A DNA stretch of 64,000 nucleotides from Neocallimastix lanati (nom. inval.). Taxonomy: Eukaryota; Neocallimastigomycota; Neocallimastigomycetes; Neocallimastigales; Neocallimastigaceae. The notes under the pieces were generated by a model. It saw only the letters and a list, made by a program, of their open reading frames with translations, was not told the DNA's origin and did no database searches. Positions 14,019 through 25,069 of this stretch are shown here, one piece after another. Within the stretch, counting starts at the first letter, position 1; the number at the start of each line of letters is the position of its first letter. The stretch is taken from the NCBI GenBank assembly GCA_016946835.1, contig JACVTC010000018.1, forward strand, positions 1,610,001 to 1,674,000. Direction: 5' to 3'. The translations under genes and the position numbers were made by a program.

Positions 14019-14861
14019 AAAGTTTTTCTCCTTATTCTTTTTTTTTATTATTATTTAATTATTATTATTAATTATTTTTTTATTACCATCAAATAATCCA
14101 TTATAACATATTAATTCAGGGTCATTTTCTCTTTCCATTATATATTTACATATTTCTATTAATTCATTCCATGTTTTTGGTATTGGTTTGTTATATTTGC
14201 TTAACAAATATTTATTTGAGTATAGTATTTCAAATGTTGCACTCACAGGCTAAAAATACATTATTAATAAAATATCTATCAGAATTACTTAAAAAATATT
14301 ATTAATGTAGTTATGAATTCTTTATTAATAAATATTACAAGTCCAACTAATTTCTCTTTATAAGTACACGTTTCTTCAATTATTTTTGGATCATACATTT
14401 CTATATATGCTTTTGGAAATTCATCTTTTAAATCTAATAAATATGAACCATATAAGTTTGTAAACTTTAAATCATAAAAATATATATCAATTTTATTATT
14501 TTTATCATTGTTAACTGATTTTCTGAGGGAAGTTTCAACAAGTGATTTGTAATATTCATATGAATCTGTAGGATTTGTAAATATTATTGTTTCTAATTGT
14601 AATGTGATATTTAAGTGATTTTTTTTTGCATATTCTTCAAATTCTGTTTTAAACATCTCTTTAAAGTATTTTTCAGATTCCGTAAAGCAATAGTTTAATA
14701 CATTTATGACTACCTCATTCCCAAAACCTATTCATAAGTATTATTAAAAAAAAGGATTAATAAATTAAATCTTTTGTCCTATTAAATCTTTAAATTAATA
14801 TTAATTTACATTGTATTAGGTAACAAATGATAACATAAAAAGTACATATATTAAATTTCAT
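12078..14861 (-). CDS. Class C GPCR with N-terminal bacterial-type solute-binding domain
   Basis: Five exons give an uninterrupted 760-codon reading: 14861-14810, 14727-14339, 14249-14087, 13896-13753 and 13612-12078. All introns start GTA and end TAG, and phases agree at every junction. Residues 1-17 are a short signal peptide (MKFNICTFYVIICYLIQ). Residues about 18-425 resemble family 1 extracellular sugar-binding proteins of ABC importers (LYSNKYLLSKY, PKTWNELIE, YNGLFDD, LPGINEGISG). Seven membrane spans follow at about 431-454, 469-488, 496-522, 535-556, 581-605, 614-637 and 644-672. The class C disulfide pair is present as Cys496 (KLKCHLL) and Cys575 (FEICKFN). The Ser/Asn-rich tail of about 87 residues is cytoplasmic. 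Known family role: G-protein-coupled sensing through a periplasmic-binding-type ectodomain; a carbohydrate ligand is inferred. No break is seen. Confidence 0.9.
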
Positions 14862-14975
14862 GATATAATTATTAGTTATTATTTTTTTTTTTTTTTGTAT
14901 TTTGTACTTTGTTTTTTCTTTTATATTTTATTTTTTTTTTTATTTTTTTTTTTATTTTTTTTTTTATTATAAATA
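14862..14975 (-). promoter_or_regulatory. Poly(dA:dT) promoter region of the receptor gene
   Basis: Immediately upstream of the receptor start codon the plus strand has dense T tracts (14881-14897, 14931-14965). Such tracts exclude nucleosomes in fungi and are a plausible core promoter. No TATA or transcription start can be assigned. Confidence 0.35.
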
Positions 14976-15814
14976 TAGTCTTTCTAATTTTTTATTTATT
15001 TCTTTAGTAATAATAATATAAAAAAATTTAAATAATTTATTTTATTTGGAACTTTTTTTCCCTTTTTTTATTTTTTATTTTTTTTAATAGGCAATAATTC
15101 ATATTATTACTATATAAATGGAACTTAACTATTGAAAATAAAAAATTTTCAATAATATGAAATAATTAAATATACTTATTTAAATTTTTAGTATTTAATA
15201 TCTTTCATATTTATAAAAAAATATATAATTTTAAATTTTTATATATTTTTTATATGAAGTTATTCATTTATTTAAAATAATATTTAATGAATAAGCTATT
15301 TATATCATGAATAAAAAAAAATATAACTATTATTCAAGAAAATATTAAATAAATAAATAAAAAAAAAAAAATCCATAAAATACAAAAGGAAAAATAAAAA
15401 AAAAAAAAAAAAAAAAATTCATAAGGTTTTCATAACTATGTATACTTTATTTATTTTATTTATATATTTATATAAACAATAAAGTTAATAAATAATTATA
15501 ATAAATAAAGTTGGTAAAAAAAATATTAAAATTGTTAAAAATAATTATTTTAAAGCTATTTTAACCTAATATAATTATTAAATGTAATAAAATAAGGTTT
15601 TTGTTTAACAAATTACTAATTTCAAATCATCGATATGTCTTGATAATATTTATATAAATTTATTAAAGGATTAATAATAAAATATAACCCTTAATATAAT
15701 TCAAACAGAGTAAAAATAATAAATTATCAATATTTTTTGATTTATTTCCATTTTAAATGGGAAAGAATATAATGATTTTAACTCATAGGTAATTTATGGA
15801 GTAAATCATCAAAT

Positions 15815-16140
15815 TCTCATTGAATCATACCCTTTCGGTGTCGTGGTGTGCTCTCTAAGTAAGGGTAATATAAAAGACATTTTCCTATATTCTGATTTAT
15901 ACAACAGGCTTCTTTTTGGTGATCTCTTGAACCATCACTGAGAGAGGAACAACTACACTAATCCTCTGACAGAAAGAGTGTTCTTTGTACTAACAATTAT
16001 ATAGTTTAACAACAGGACTAATTACCATAGCGAGTAAACATCTAACTTTATTTATATGGAAAAACACACAGGGAGGATGAAAATTGCTCCATATAAATTC
16101 AAGAGGTTGTTGTATTAATCCTAAGTACTAACCACCAGGT
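15815..16140. other. Unidentified balanced-composition island
   Basis: About 320 bp with noticeably more G and C than its flanks (for example TTTCGGTGTCGTGGTGTGC near 15834). No protein match is recognised in six frames and no pairing with another island in the window was found. It could be an old LTR or a non-coding RNA locus. Confidence 0.3.
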
Positions 16141-16329
16141 TAAAAACTGGAAAAACTTTATTGAAATTGTAATAATTTAAATATAAACTTAATTATTATT
16201 AAATTATTATTCATTAATATTAGTTCTAATCACTATCATTAATGGTTTAGAAAAGAATCTTACTTACCTATAGTTCTTTCTAATTCTTGAGTGCATTATA
16301 ACAAATTATAATAAACAAAACACACTGAA

Positions 16330-16562
16330 AGGAGTGGGGCATTTCGCCAAGTTGCATTTCGCCAATTAAAAAATTATTAAATGAACAAATAAATAAATAA
16401 ATAAAATTAAATATTAATAATATTGATGTAATAAATAATGTAAAAAAAAAAGTTTTAAAAAAAATATTTTGAATTTTTTTTATTATTTATTCATTTATAT
16501 AAATATGCCATTTGGCGAAATGCAACATTTTAATAATACTCCATTTGGAGAAATGAACCCTG
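16330..16562. mobile_element. MITE-like palindromic element
   Basis: The left end carries GGCATTTCGCCAAGTTGCATT and the right end carries, in opposite orientation, TTTGGCGAAATGCAACATT, separated by about 130 bp of AT-rich DNA. The shared arm is GTTGCATTTCGCCAA. A second, weaker pair (CATTTCGCC against GGAGAAATG) extends the arms. There is no coding capacity. Target-site duplications could not be fixed because the flanks are low complexity. Similar CATTTCG-rich ends occur at 30.6-30.85 kb and 59.1-59.7 kb. Confidence 0.5.
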
Positions 16563-17461
16563 GCAAAATCGTAAAATGAAGCTTTAATTATGAAATTTGT
16601 TTTATAAAAATAACTTTTATTAGTAGTATAATTATTAAAAGTTTTTTATATTTAATCTATTCATTATTATTATTCAAGAACCTTATTTATATTTTTTTTT
16701 TTGTGAAAATAAGGTTAAATTTATGATGTGTTTCTAATTGTAGTAAATCTAGGAAAGGATTAAATGAAAATTTTTAATTAGTTTTTGAACGATATTCCAT
16801 CCTTATCAATTATCCTATCACTATTTAATTAATTAACCAATTATTTAATCTAATTTAATGATTGAAAATATTAAATAATAAAAATTATCTCTGTCATAAG
16901 AAAATTGCCATCTCTTTATTTCCATTTTCTAATACTTTAGATAAACGTATCGAAAAATGTATTATTATAAAATATATATTATAATAAAATATTTAAATAA
17001 TTTAATCAATATTAGTAATAGTATTTATAATTAAAACTACTTAGCAAAAATGTATTATACCAATGTAGCAATTTAATAATTTAATAATATTTAATAATAA
17101 ATTCCTTTTAATAAAAAAAGTTAAAGAGTATCATTTAATAAAATAATTACATATATAATATATATAATAATAATATATGCATTTTACAATTATAAAATAA
17201 GAACAATAATAATTTTTATTAATGTGTTAAATTTATTGTAACATTTATTATAATAATTAATAAAAAATGCTAGTAAACATTATTAATCTGTTAATTTTAT
17301 ATATAAATATATATATATATTATTTTTGTATTTTTAATTTTTAAAATAAATATTTATAAATATTATTTTAAAGTACCTATTATATAATTAAATGAAATTT
17401 GTATTATCATTCATTATTATATTTATGATTAATAAATTATTCTTGTAACCAACAATAGATT

Positions 17462-17984
17462 CTAAAGTTTTTTTTTTTTTTTTTTCAAATCAAAATCAGA
17501 ATTAAGATCCGAGGATATTTTATTGATATGATCACTGCGAATAGTACTAATTACAGATTTAGGAATTTCTTGGATCGTGTAATCCTCTTGAAAATTTTCA
17601 ATATGTAAATGAATCAAGGCTTTAGCATAACCTTGAACATGGGAACCCTGCCATCTTTTATTAGCTCTTTTTGTTGAAGGATTCATGATATTTTTAATTG
17701 AAGATAAGATTGATATATTCATCTTATTTATGATTCGCTGGATGAATGGTATTGATAAGAATACTATCGATCAAGACTTTATATAAGTTAGATATTGTCA
17801 ACTTGTCATTTGTATTAATAACTGGTAATAAATCAATAGATACTGCTTGTATATTTTTATATAAGGTTCGAGTTTTAATAAAGCTTTCATTACCGGATAT
17901 AGTTTTAGTATCACCTGTAACAACAATGATACTGGAATCTGGTTCTTTACAAATGGTTTCTCTTGCAAAATTAAGATCTACCAT
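17462..17984 (-). pseudogene. Unidentified coding relic
   Basis: Two adjoining minus-strand frames of 86 codons each read as ordinary protein rather than AT noise: DLNFARETICKEPDSSIIVV at 17978-17919 and then, one frame over, RWQGSHVQGYAKALIHLHIE near 17660-17590. The junction near 17723 shifts frame, so the gene is either broken there or spliced. The downstream part ends in a T tract at 17466-17483. I do not recognise the family; a von Willebrand A-type fold was considered (IIVVTGD) but the metal-site motif is absent. Confidence 0.35.
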
Positions 17985-18243
17985 TTGTGACCTTTGTTTT
18001 TATAATAGCATAGTTAGTCACAAAATATTTTTATATATTTGCAAAGTTAACTATATCTTTTCTATTTTTATTCTTTATTAGAATATGAGCTAGCATTTCC
18101 TTTGACTCAATTTAATCTAAAGTTATTTTACTTTTATCCATATTGTCTTTATTAAAGAATAAGTAATTATATATTTTATTATATAAATTATATTTATATA
18201 TTAACAGGAATAAATTTATAATTTTTTACATAGACTTATCTTA

Positions 18244-18251
18244 TGACGTCA
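18244..18251. promoter_or_regulatory. TGACGTCA palindrome (CRE/ATF-type site)
   Basis: An exact eight-base TGACGTCA palindrome lies in an otherwise AT-only stretch. It matches the known bZIP ATF/CREB site. No gene start lies close by, so function is doubtful. Confidence 0.2.
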
Positions 18252-18899
18252 TACGATTTTACATTGATTTATGTATATACATTGTATTATTTATATATAA
18301 AAATATTGTACGAATTATATATTATATGATTTATTTTAATAAATAATAAATAATAAAAAATAAATAATAAATAATAAATAATTGACACAAATAATAGTAA
18401 CGAAAGTTAAATTTTTTTTATTAAAAAAAATATATATATAATTAAATTCTTTTTCTTCATTAATCTACAGCTTTTCTCAACATTTCTTTGTACAATTAGA
18501 AGATTTTTTTTGATTTAAAATAATTTAAAAAAAAAAAATTTTTTTTTAATATTTAAAGGAAAAGTAAGGGATTATTAAAATAATATAAAATAAAATAAAA
18601 TTAATAATAAGAAAACAAATAAAAATTTTATTTTCTTTTTTTTTTTTATATTTTGGATAAAAATAAATAATAATTGAACAATTACAAATTAATTACTATA
18701 TATAATTATAACCTTATAATATGTATTACTTTCCACCCATAGTTGATAATATAAACTAATTATATTAGTAATAAAAAAAAATTAAACTTAAACAAATTTA
18801 CACAACTTTCTTAAGAAATCTAAAAAACGAATTTTGTGTTTGTCGTGTATTCTTTGTTGATAACAAATATAGTTGTTATAGCAAAACCTATATAACAAC

Positions 18900-19640
18900 A
18901 TATTATCGTCTATTTTTTTATACTTTAGCTGAACTTGCATATTTCATTGATACGGATTCTGGATTCAATTTTTTCATTATGGATGTGTTTGCTACTTCTA
19001 TTAGTTTGATTCATTGAAGGGAAACATTAAATATTTCGAGCATAAAAATTGAATCCATAATGCAATAAATGGCTACTTTCATCAATGTTTCTATGGTATT
19101 TATGTGGATTAAGTAAAACATATCCTTATTTAGGAAATCAACTTTTTGCTAATTCCACAATTTTTCCAGAAATACAGTTCAAGATGGTTGATGGTAAATC
19201 CAGTGATTTAGCATATTCATAAATATCGATGGCCAAATAACTAGTAATGTATATCTCATCATGATTGTCCCACATTTTATTGAACTTTGTTTTTTTTTTT
19301 TTTTTTTTTTTATCGATAATTCGACTTGTGGAAAAATATGTCAAAGACTGATTGTTCTAACTAAATATATCTCTATTCTATAAAACAAATACAAGTAATC
19401 AAAACCAAAATGTATTGTATTCTATAATAAGATCTGGATAGCAAATTCTTATCTGGTTGAAAAAAGATCATATTCGATCTCCAAAAATATTATCTCGTAA
19501 TTTTCGATAAAGGTATTTTTTGTTTTATATTATTTTCTTCTTTCGTTCTGTCATTTTTCTTAATAAACTCTTCGATTTCTTCACAACTTTCATAATTATT
19601 TATTCTGCAATTATTTCTGTTTGATATCTACACCGATCTA
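18900..19640 (-). pseudogene. Unidentified coding relic, possibly 5' part of the 17.5-18.0 kb relic
   Basis: Minus-strand frames give protein-like text at about 19275-19140 (DEIYITSYLAIDIYEYAKSL then LPSTILNCISGKIVELAK), 19115-19020 (NIDESSHLLHYGFNFYARN) and 18995-18920 (MKKLNPESVSMKYASSAK), with stops and frame changes between them and an A/T tract inside. Together with the 17.5-18.0 kb text this looks like one decayed gene of several exons. The family is unknown. Confidence 0.3.
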
Positions 19641-19649
19641 TGCCTCTTG

Positions 19650-21600
19650 ACTCAAAGTAATCAAAAGTAATCATAAAGAATATTTTAAAGTTAAATAATT
19701 TAATTAATAATTGTTTATAATATTTATTGTTTATATATTTATAAAAATGTTGTTTTTTATTGCTTATTTATTTGTAATAATCTTATTTTTTAATCCTTTA
19801 ATTTTTATTATTAATTTCTTCTTAATTATATATATTTTTAAGTGTAATTTATTTCGTTTTACAAATATAAAAATCATTTCATTTATTAAAAGTGAAAAAA
19901 TTATAAAAAAAAAAAAAATCTTTTTATGGATTGTTTTTCGATATTAAGTTGATAAATTAGGTTAATTTTGAAATTTAAATTAGATTTAATTATTAAATTT
20001 TTGGTAAAATATTAAATTATTATTATTATTATTATATGAGTTTTTTTGGGGGTGGATAAAATGAAATTTTATTTATAAAACGATGCATATTATTTTTTTA
20101 TATAATAAAACTTAAGAATAGGAAATAAATAAATTAAATAATTAAGTAATTAAATAATATAATATTAAATTATAAATAAATTAAATAGTTAATATAATAA
20201 AAAATATAAATAATGATTACTTATTTAATTACTTATTTATTTGTTTATTTATTTGTTTATTATTAATAGTTTAATTTGTTGTTAATAAATAAAGCTTATA
20301 AAAAAAAAAGTAATAAATATAAAAAAAATGTAGAAATATTATTTTAAAAATCAAAGATTTTCATAATAAATTTTTATAACAAATTTTCATTTATAAATTT
20401 TAATAATAAAATTATTAAAAGTTTTTATATTAAATTTATTATTGTTGTTACTATTATTTTAATTATAATTGTTATTGTCATATAACTCGTAATTTATCAA
20501 AGAGAACTCAATAGTTTTATTGAACTATTTTACTAAATAAATTTTAATTCAAATTTAAATAAATATTTGATATGTAATTAAATAAATTATTAATAACTTG
20601 AAAAAGAGAATATAATTATATTTTTAGCATAATAATTAGATTCTTACTGAAATGGAATTTAATATAGGGTATATAACAATTTATTATTTATGTAGAAAAA
20701 AATATATATATTATATTATTAAATTATATAATATTAATTTACTTTAATTAATATAGTTTTTTACTAATACTATAATACAAATATTTATTATAGTTTTTGA
20801 CGTACATAAAAATATTTTTTAATAAAGAAAAAATAAACAACTAAATAATTAAATTGGGGTCATTTTAAATAATAATATTAACAATAACAATTTTAGAAAG
20901 TATAATAAATTAAAATTTTTATAAATAAAAAAAGATAAGAGATAATTAATAAAATTTAAATAAAGATTATTATATTCCTAAACATTATTTATTAGTAAAT
21001 TAAATATTAAAAAAATAAAATTATCTTTAATAAATTAAAAATATTCTAAAAGAATCTTTTCATTTAAAAGAAGACTATACAGTATTTTTAACAAATAGAT
21101 ATTTAAAATAAAAATAATAATTTTTTATTTATTAGTACCATCAATAGAAATATTTTATTTTATATATATAAATTAATGAATGAAATCCTTTAATTTTTTT
21201 TTTTATATTTTTAACTATAAAAAATATTATAAATATTTGATAAATTCTATTTTTTTTTTTTTTTTTTTTATGTTATTGATTTATATTTAAATAGTAATAA
21301 ACTAATAAATTATTATTATTTATTATAAATAAAGAAATAAAAAGATAATAATAATCTAAATAAATAATAATTTATTAAAAAGGAAAAATTACATTAAAAT
21401 AAAATAAAATAAAAAATAAAAAAAAAGATAAAAATAAATTTTAGTGTTATCTCATGTTTAATTATAATTAAATTTTCATTCATTTTATTTTCAATCTTTT
21501 AATAAATAAAAGATATTTTTATATTATAAAAAATATAATATATTATTATTCTTAAATTATTATTATTTTAATTATTAATATTAAACATATTCTTAATGTA
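19650..21600. other. AT desert
   Basis: Extremely AT-rich with no recognisable gene. One hydrophobic 78-codon frame at 19711-19947 is composed almost wholly of Ile, Phe, Leu and Lys and is treated as chance. Confidence 0.5.
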
Positions 21601-21906
21601 ATTCTTAATTATAGCTCGAAAACGAAACAGGTTCAATCCTGGTTGTTAATCCGTGGGCTGGTATACATAAGGCTCATAACTCGATCCCGATCGCTTCAAA
21701 AGAAAGTCAGGAAATATAGAAGCACTCCAAGAAAAAGAGTACTAGAAAAATTCTCAACAATAATATACATGTTAGAGTGCCAAGAACGAACACTCCGTAA
21801 GGCCGTTCAGCAAGAATATTATCTGTTTATACGAAATACGAAAAGCATTGAGGGGGGGGATGAAACCAAGAGTAGTACACAACGAAATTAAAAAAAAAAA
21901 AAAAAA
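21600..21906 (+). repeat. SINE-like island with tRNA-type B box and A tail
   Basis: About 290 bp of balanced composition in a desert, ending in an A tract (21891-21906). Near its start is GGTTCAATCC, close to the RNA polymerase III B box. The 47 bp at 21629-21675 match the reverse complement of 58650-58696 at about 85 percent. An 82-codon frame covers most of it but shows no recognisable domain. A tRNA-derived SINE or a truncated retrocopy would explain the composition, B box and tail. Confidence 0.4.
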
Positions 21907-21910
21907 TGAA

Positions 21911-22026
21911 GCTCGATTTATTACATTTAATAAAATAAAATATAGAATATAAATTAATTATAAATTAAGCTCGATTTATTACATTTAATAAAATAAAATA
22001 TAGAATATAAATTAATTATAAATTAT
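21911..22026. repeat. Perfect 58-bp tandem duplication
   Basis: The 57-58 bp starting GCTCGATTTATTACATTTAA at 21911 recurs without a visible difference at 21969. The absence of divergence in AT-rich DNA implies a very recent duplication or an assembly artefact. Confidence 0.9.
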
Positions 22027-22120
22027 ATATAAATTATAAATTAAATAAAAAATACATTTTTAATGTATAAATTAAAAAGTGGATAAGTCAAAAAAAAAAA
22101 AAAAAAAAAAGGATTTAAAT

Positions 22121-22140
22121 TAGATGTTATCCAATAAAAA
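22121..22140 (+). promoter_or_regulatory. CCAAT box upstream of secreted-protein gene
   Basis: CCAAT at 22131-22135 (in GATGTTATCCAATAAAAATA) lies about 280 bp before the start codon at 22412. The decayed paralogue keeps the same block (ATGTTGTCCAATAAAAATA, CCAAT at 25095-25099) at a similar distance. Conservation within otherwise drifting flanks supports a Hap-complex-type site, but it was also simply copied with the duplication. Confidence 0.4.
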
Positions 22141-22411
22141 TAAAATTTAATATTGATTTTTAAATTTTTTTTTTTTAAAAAAATATTAAAAAAAAAAATT
22201 ATTATTAAAAAGTATAAAAAAAAACTTTTTTTTTTTTTTTTTATTATATTATTAAATATCAATCTTTCTTTTTTTATTTTATTTTTTTTTTTTTATGTAT
22301 AAAATATATATATAAAAAAGAAAAAGTTAACTAAAAACTTTTTAAAAATAAAATAAAATTTAAGTTTAAAAAATAATTATATATATTTTTTTTTTATTAA
22401 AATAAAAAAAA

Positions 22412-23116
22412 ATGAGATTATTATCATCAGTTTTATCTTTTTTAATTGCTTCCTCTTTCGTTGTTTTAAATAACAACTTTGTTTATGCTACTCTTGGTGA
22501 TGAATTTGAGGAAGCAGTTTTACAAAATGCGTCTCCTGAATGTATGAAGGATATTGAAGCTTTGGATGATAATGAATATATAGTTTGTCAAATGAACATG
22601 AATGATTATAAAATGAATCCAAAAGAAATTTGCAACATTTATAACAACAATTGTAAAGAATACTTTAAAGATCCATTACTTATTGCACCAAATTGTAGAG
22701 ATAATGAAGGTATAAAGAGTTTCGGTTTTGTACAACTTGTAAGATATGTTGGTTTAGAATTATCAGCGTCATGTATACTTGATGAAAATGGAAACATATG
22801 TCCAATATCGAAAGCTTATGGCTCAGGAGAAGAATTAGCAGGAATGGACAAAGATAAAATATTCCATGACAACTGTAAATCAAAACTCTGTACTGAAGGT
22901 TTTGTTGAAGTAGTTAAAGATATTACAAAAATATATAAACAGTTTGGTATTCCTTTATCACCTGAAAAAGAATCGGGCCTTAAAAATGTAGTAAAACAAC
23001 TTAAAACCCAAAAATGTACATCATTACATGAAACTAGTAATGCTATTAGTAATATAAAGGTAGAAATCAATTTTATTATTATCTCTTTAGGTTTATTAAT
23101 ATTATTTTTATATTAA
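22412..23116 (+). CDS. Secreted Cys-rich protein with C-terminal hydrophobic anchor
   Basis: A single-exon frame of 234 codons starts at the first ATG after an A/T-rich leader. Residues 1-26 are a classic signal peptide (MRLLSSVLSFLIASSFVVLN, cleavage likely after VYA). The mature domain has ten cysteines, suggesting five disulfides, and is acidic and mostly helical by composition. The last 18 residues (VEINFIIISLGLLILFLY) are hydrophobic and reach the C-terminus, as in GPI-anchored precursors. It is therefore probably a cell-surface protein. I do not recognise the family; fungal CFEM and oomycete elicitin folds are alternatives, but cysteine number and spacing do not fit clearly. A decayed tandem copy lies 3 kb downstream. 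It looks intact and its codon use is less extreme than the surroundings. Confidence 0.75.
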   Translation: MRLLSSVLSFLIASSFVVLNNNFVYATLGDEFEEAVLQNASPECMKDIEALDDNEYIVCQMNMNDYKMNPKEICNIYNNNCKEYFKDPLLIAPNCRDNEGIKSFGFVQLVRYVGLELSASCILDENGNICPISKAYGSGEELAGMDKDKIFHDNCKSKLCTEGFVEVVKDITKIYKQFGIPLSPEKESGLKNVVKQLKTQKCTSLHETSNAISNIKVEINFIIISLGLLILFLY

Positions 23117-25060
23117 ATTAAGTAAAAAAAAAAAAAAAAAAATAGATAATAATATAATAAAATCATTAAAATATATACTATTAATAAAAATAAAAAAAAA
23201 AAATAAAGAAAGTATTGATACAACAAAATAAAATAAAATAAAAATAAATAAATAAATAAATAAACAAATAAATAGAACAAAAAATATTAAAAAATAATTA
23301 AAAAAATAAATATTAAAATAGATATAGCAATAAGCATTAATAAATGAAAAATAAAAAGATTCAAATAAATGAAATATTTTTTTTTAAAAAAAAAAAAATA
23401 AAACAGTAATATAAAAATATTATAATAATAAATAATTTAATATAATTAATAAACTTTTATTATAAAAATTAGAAATAGAATTAAATAAAAGTTAAAAATA
23501 ATAAATAAATAATAATAAATAAATAATAAATAATAAATATTTATAATAAAAATAAACAATATATAAATATATTTAAGCATAATGTGTGTTGATAATAAGC
23601 AACACAAAAAATGTATATATATATATATATTTTATTAAAATAAAAAAATAAAATAGAATAAAATAAAATAAAATATAAAACGAAATAAATAAAAGTTTTT
23701 TTTTTTTAAAAAAAATCTTTTCAAGTAAATTTGAATATTATTAATTAATATATAGAAATAATAATGAGAAATATTTTCATTTTCTAACGTTTCCTCTGAA
23801 GCTTAATTTTCTTAATTTTTAAAAGATATAGAATTTAAAAATTATTCATAGCAACAACAATTTATACCTTTACTTTGGATAAAGGATTTACAAACAATCC
23901 CCTTTAATGTTGACTTTTCCAAATTTTTATATTATTAGTATTTGAAATATTATATTATTATTGGTTAAAATTTACTATTTGAATTTATTATTAATATTAA
24001 AATTATTATTTTTATAATTATTATCATTATTTTAATTATTATTATATATATATATATATAAATATTTTATATAATTAAAAAATTTTTTTTTTTTTTTTTT
24101 CATTTTGACTATTAATTAAATTTCATTTGGTATTGGATAATTTTAATTATTAATAAATAACCTTTTTTTTTTTTTTACCTGTAAATTTATGCTAAATCAA
24201 TAATTAAAATTTATGCTTTTATATTCATTAGGATTTTTAAAAATTTTATTAAATATTTAATATCTATTAATATATTTATTTTAGATATAAATTAATTATA
24301 TTGTTATTTTTATTTTAAATTATTTTAAATATTATTTATTTAAATTATTTGAATATTATTTTATATTAAATTGTATTATATATTTAAATTAATTCGTGTT
24401 ATTATTTTTTTTTTAAATATTATTTTATGTATTTATTTTATAATATCACATATATATGCTGCAACTCATTTTACAGCGCTCATCCTGCAGCAATAGCATA
24501 GATAGACTCTATATTGCATGATAAACAGCCATATATAGTACATATTAATCAGCATACAAACATACTGCTACTAGTATCATGCAATACAACATAATATGCA
24601 ACATACACCCATTCATTGCATTCCAAGCATTCATCGCCACACATTCATGCTTTTTCATTTCATTCATGCAAAGAAATAATAATAATAATTTTAATAATTT
24701 TTTTTTTTTTTTAGACAGGGAAGAGAATACACTTCCATAACTTTTAATTATAATAATAATAATAGTAAAAGATATAATTAAAATTTTTTAAAAATAAATA
24801 AAAACAATAATTATAAAATAAAAATAATATAATTTATATATATATATATATGAACAAATATTTTTAAAATAATAATTCATAAATTTTTGAAAATTATATA
24901 TACATGATTCCATAAAGTAAAGTCGATAATTATATAAAAAATATATTATTGAATTAAGATTTTTTTCTTTTATAATTAAATGTAGAAATAGAATAGATAA
25001 AGAAATAAAAAATATAATAATAATAAAATTATTTCAATTTATTAAAAAAAAAAAAAAAAA
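23117..25060. other. AT desert between the tandem paralogues
   Basis: No gene is recognised apart from a 220 bp island of unusual composition (24450-24675, listed separately). It contains many AAATA/TAAAT simple repeats and TATA runs (23610-23630, 24045-24060, 24835-24852). Confidence 0.5.
24450..24675. other. CA/GCAT-rich island, possible non-coding RNA or repeat
   Basis: About 225 bp rich in C on the plus strand, with recurring GCAT/CATGC words (TCATGCAATACAACATAATA, CATTCATTGCATTCC, ACACATTCATGC) and a direct echo (GCATACAAACATACTGCTAC). No reading frame is convincing. Composition is unlike the flanking desert and unlike coding islands here. Confidence 0.35.
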
Positions 25061-25069
25061 AAAAAATAC

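Larger units (their letters stand above)
14976..17460. other. AT-rich intergenic region
   Basis: No gene is recognised. It contains a less AT-rich island (15815-16140) and a palindromic MITE-like element (16330-16560), both listed separately. The remainder is AT-rich with A and T tracts. Confidence 0.5.

Noticed and set aside
17462-17984. von Willebrand A domain
   Set aside because: Only a short IIVVTGD-like strand is suggestive; the DxSxS metal site and other strands were not found.
19711-19947. 78-codon hydrophobic frame as a membrane protein
   Set aside because: Composition is what AT-rich DNA gives in any frame, no start context and no conserved pattern.
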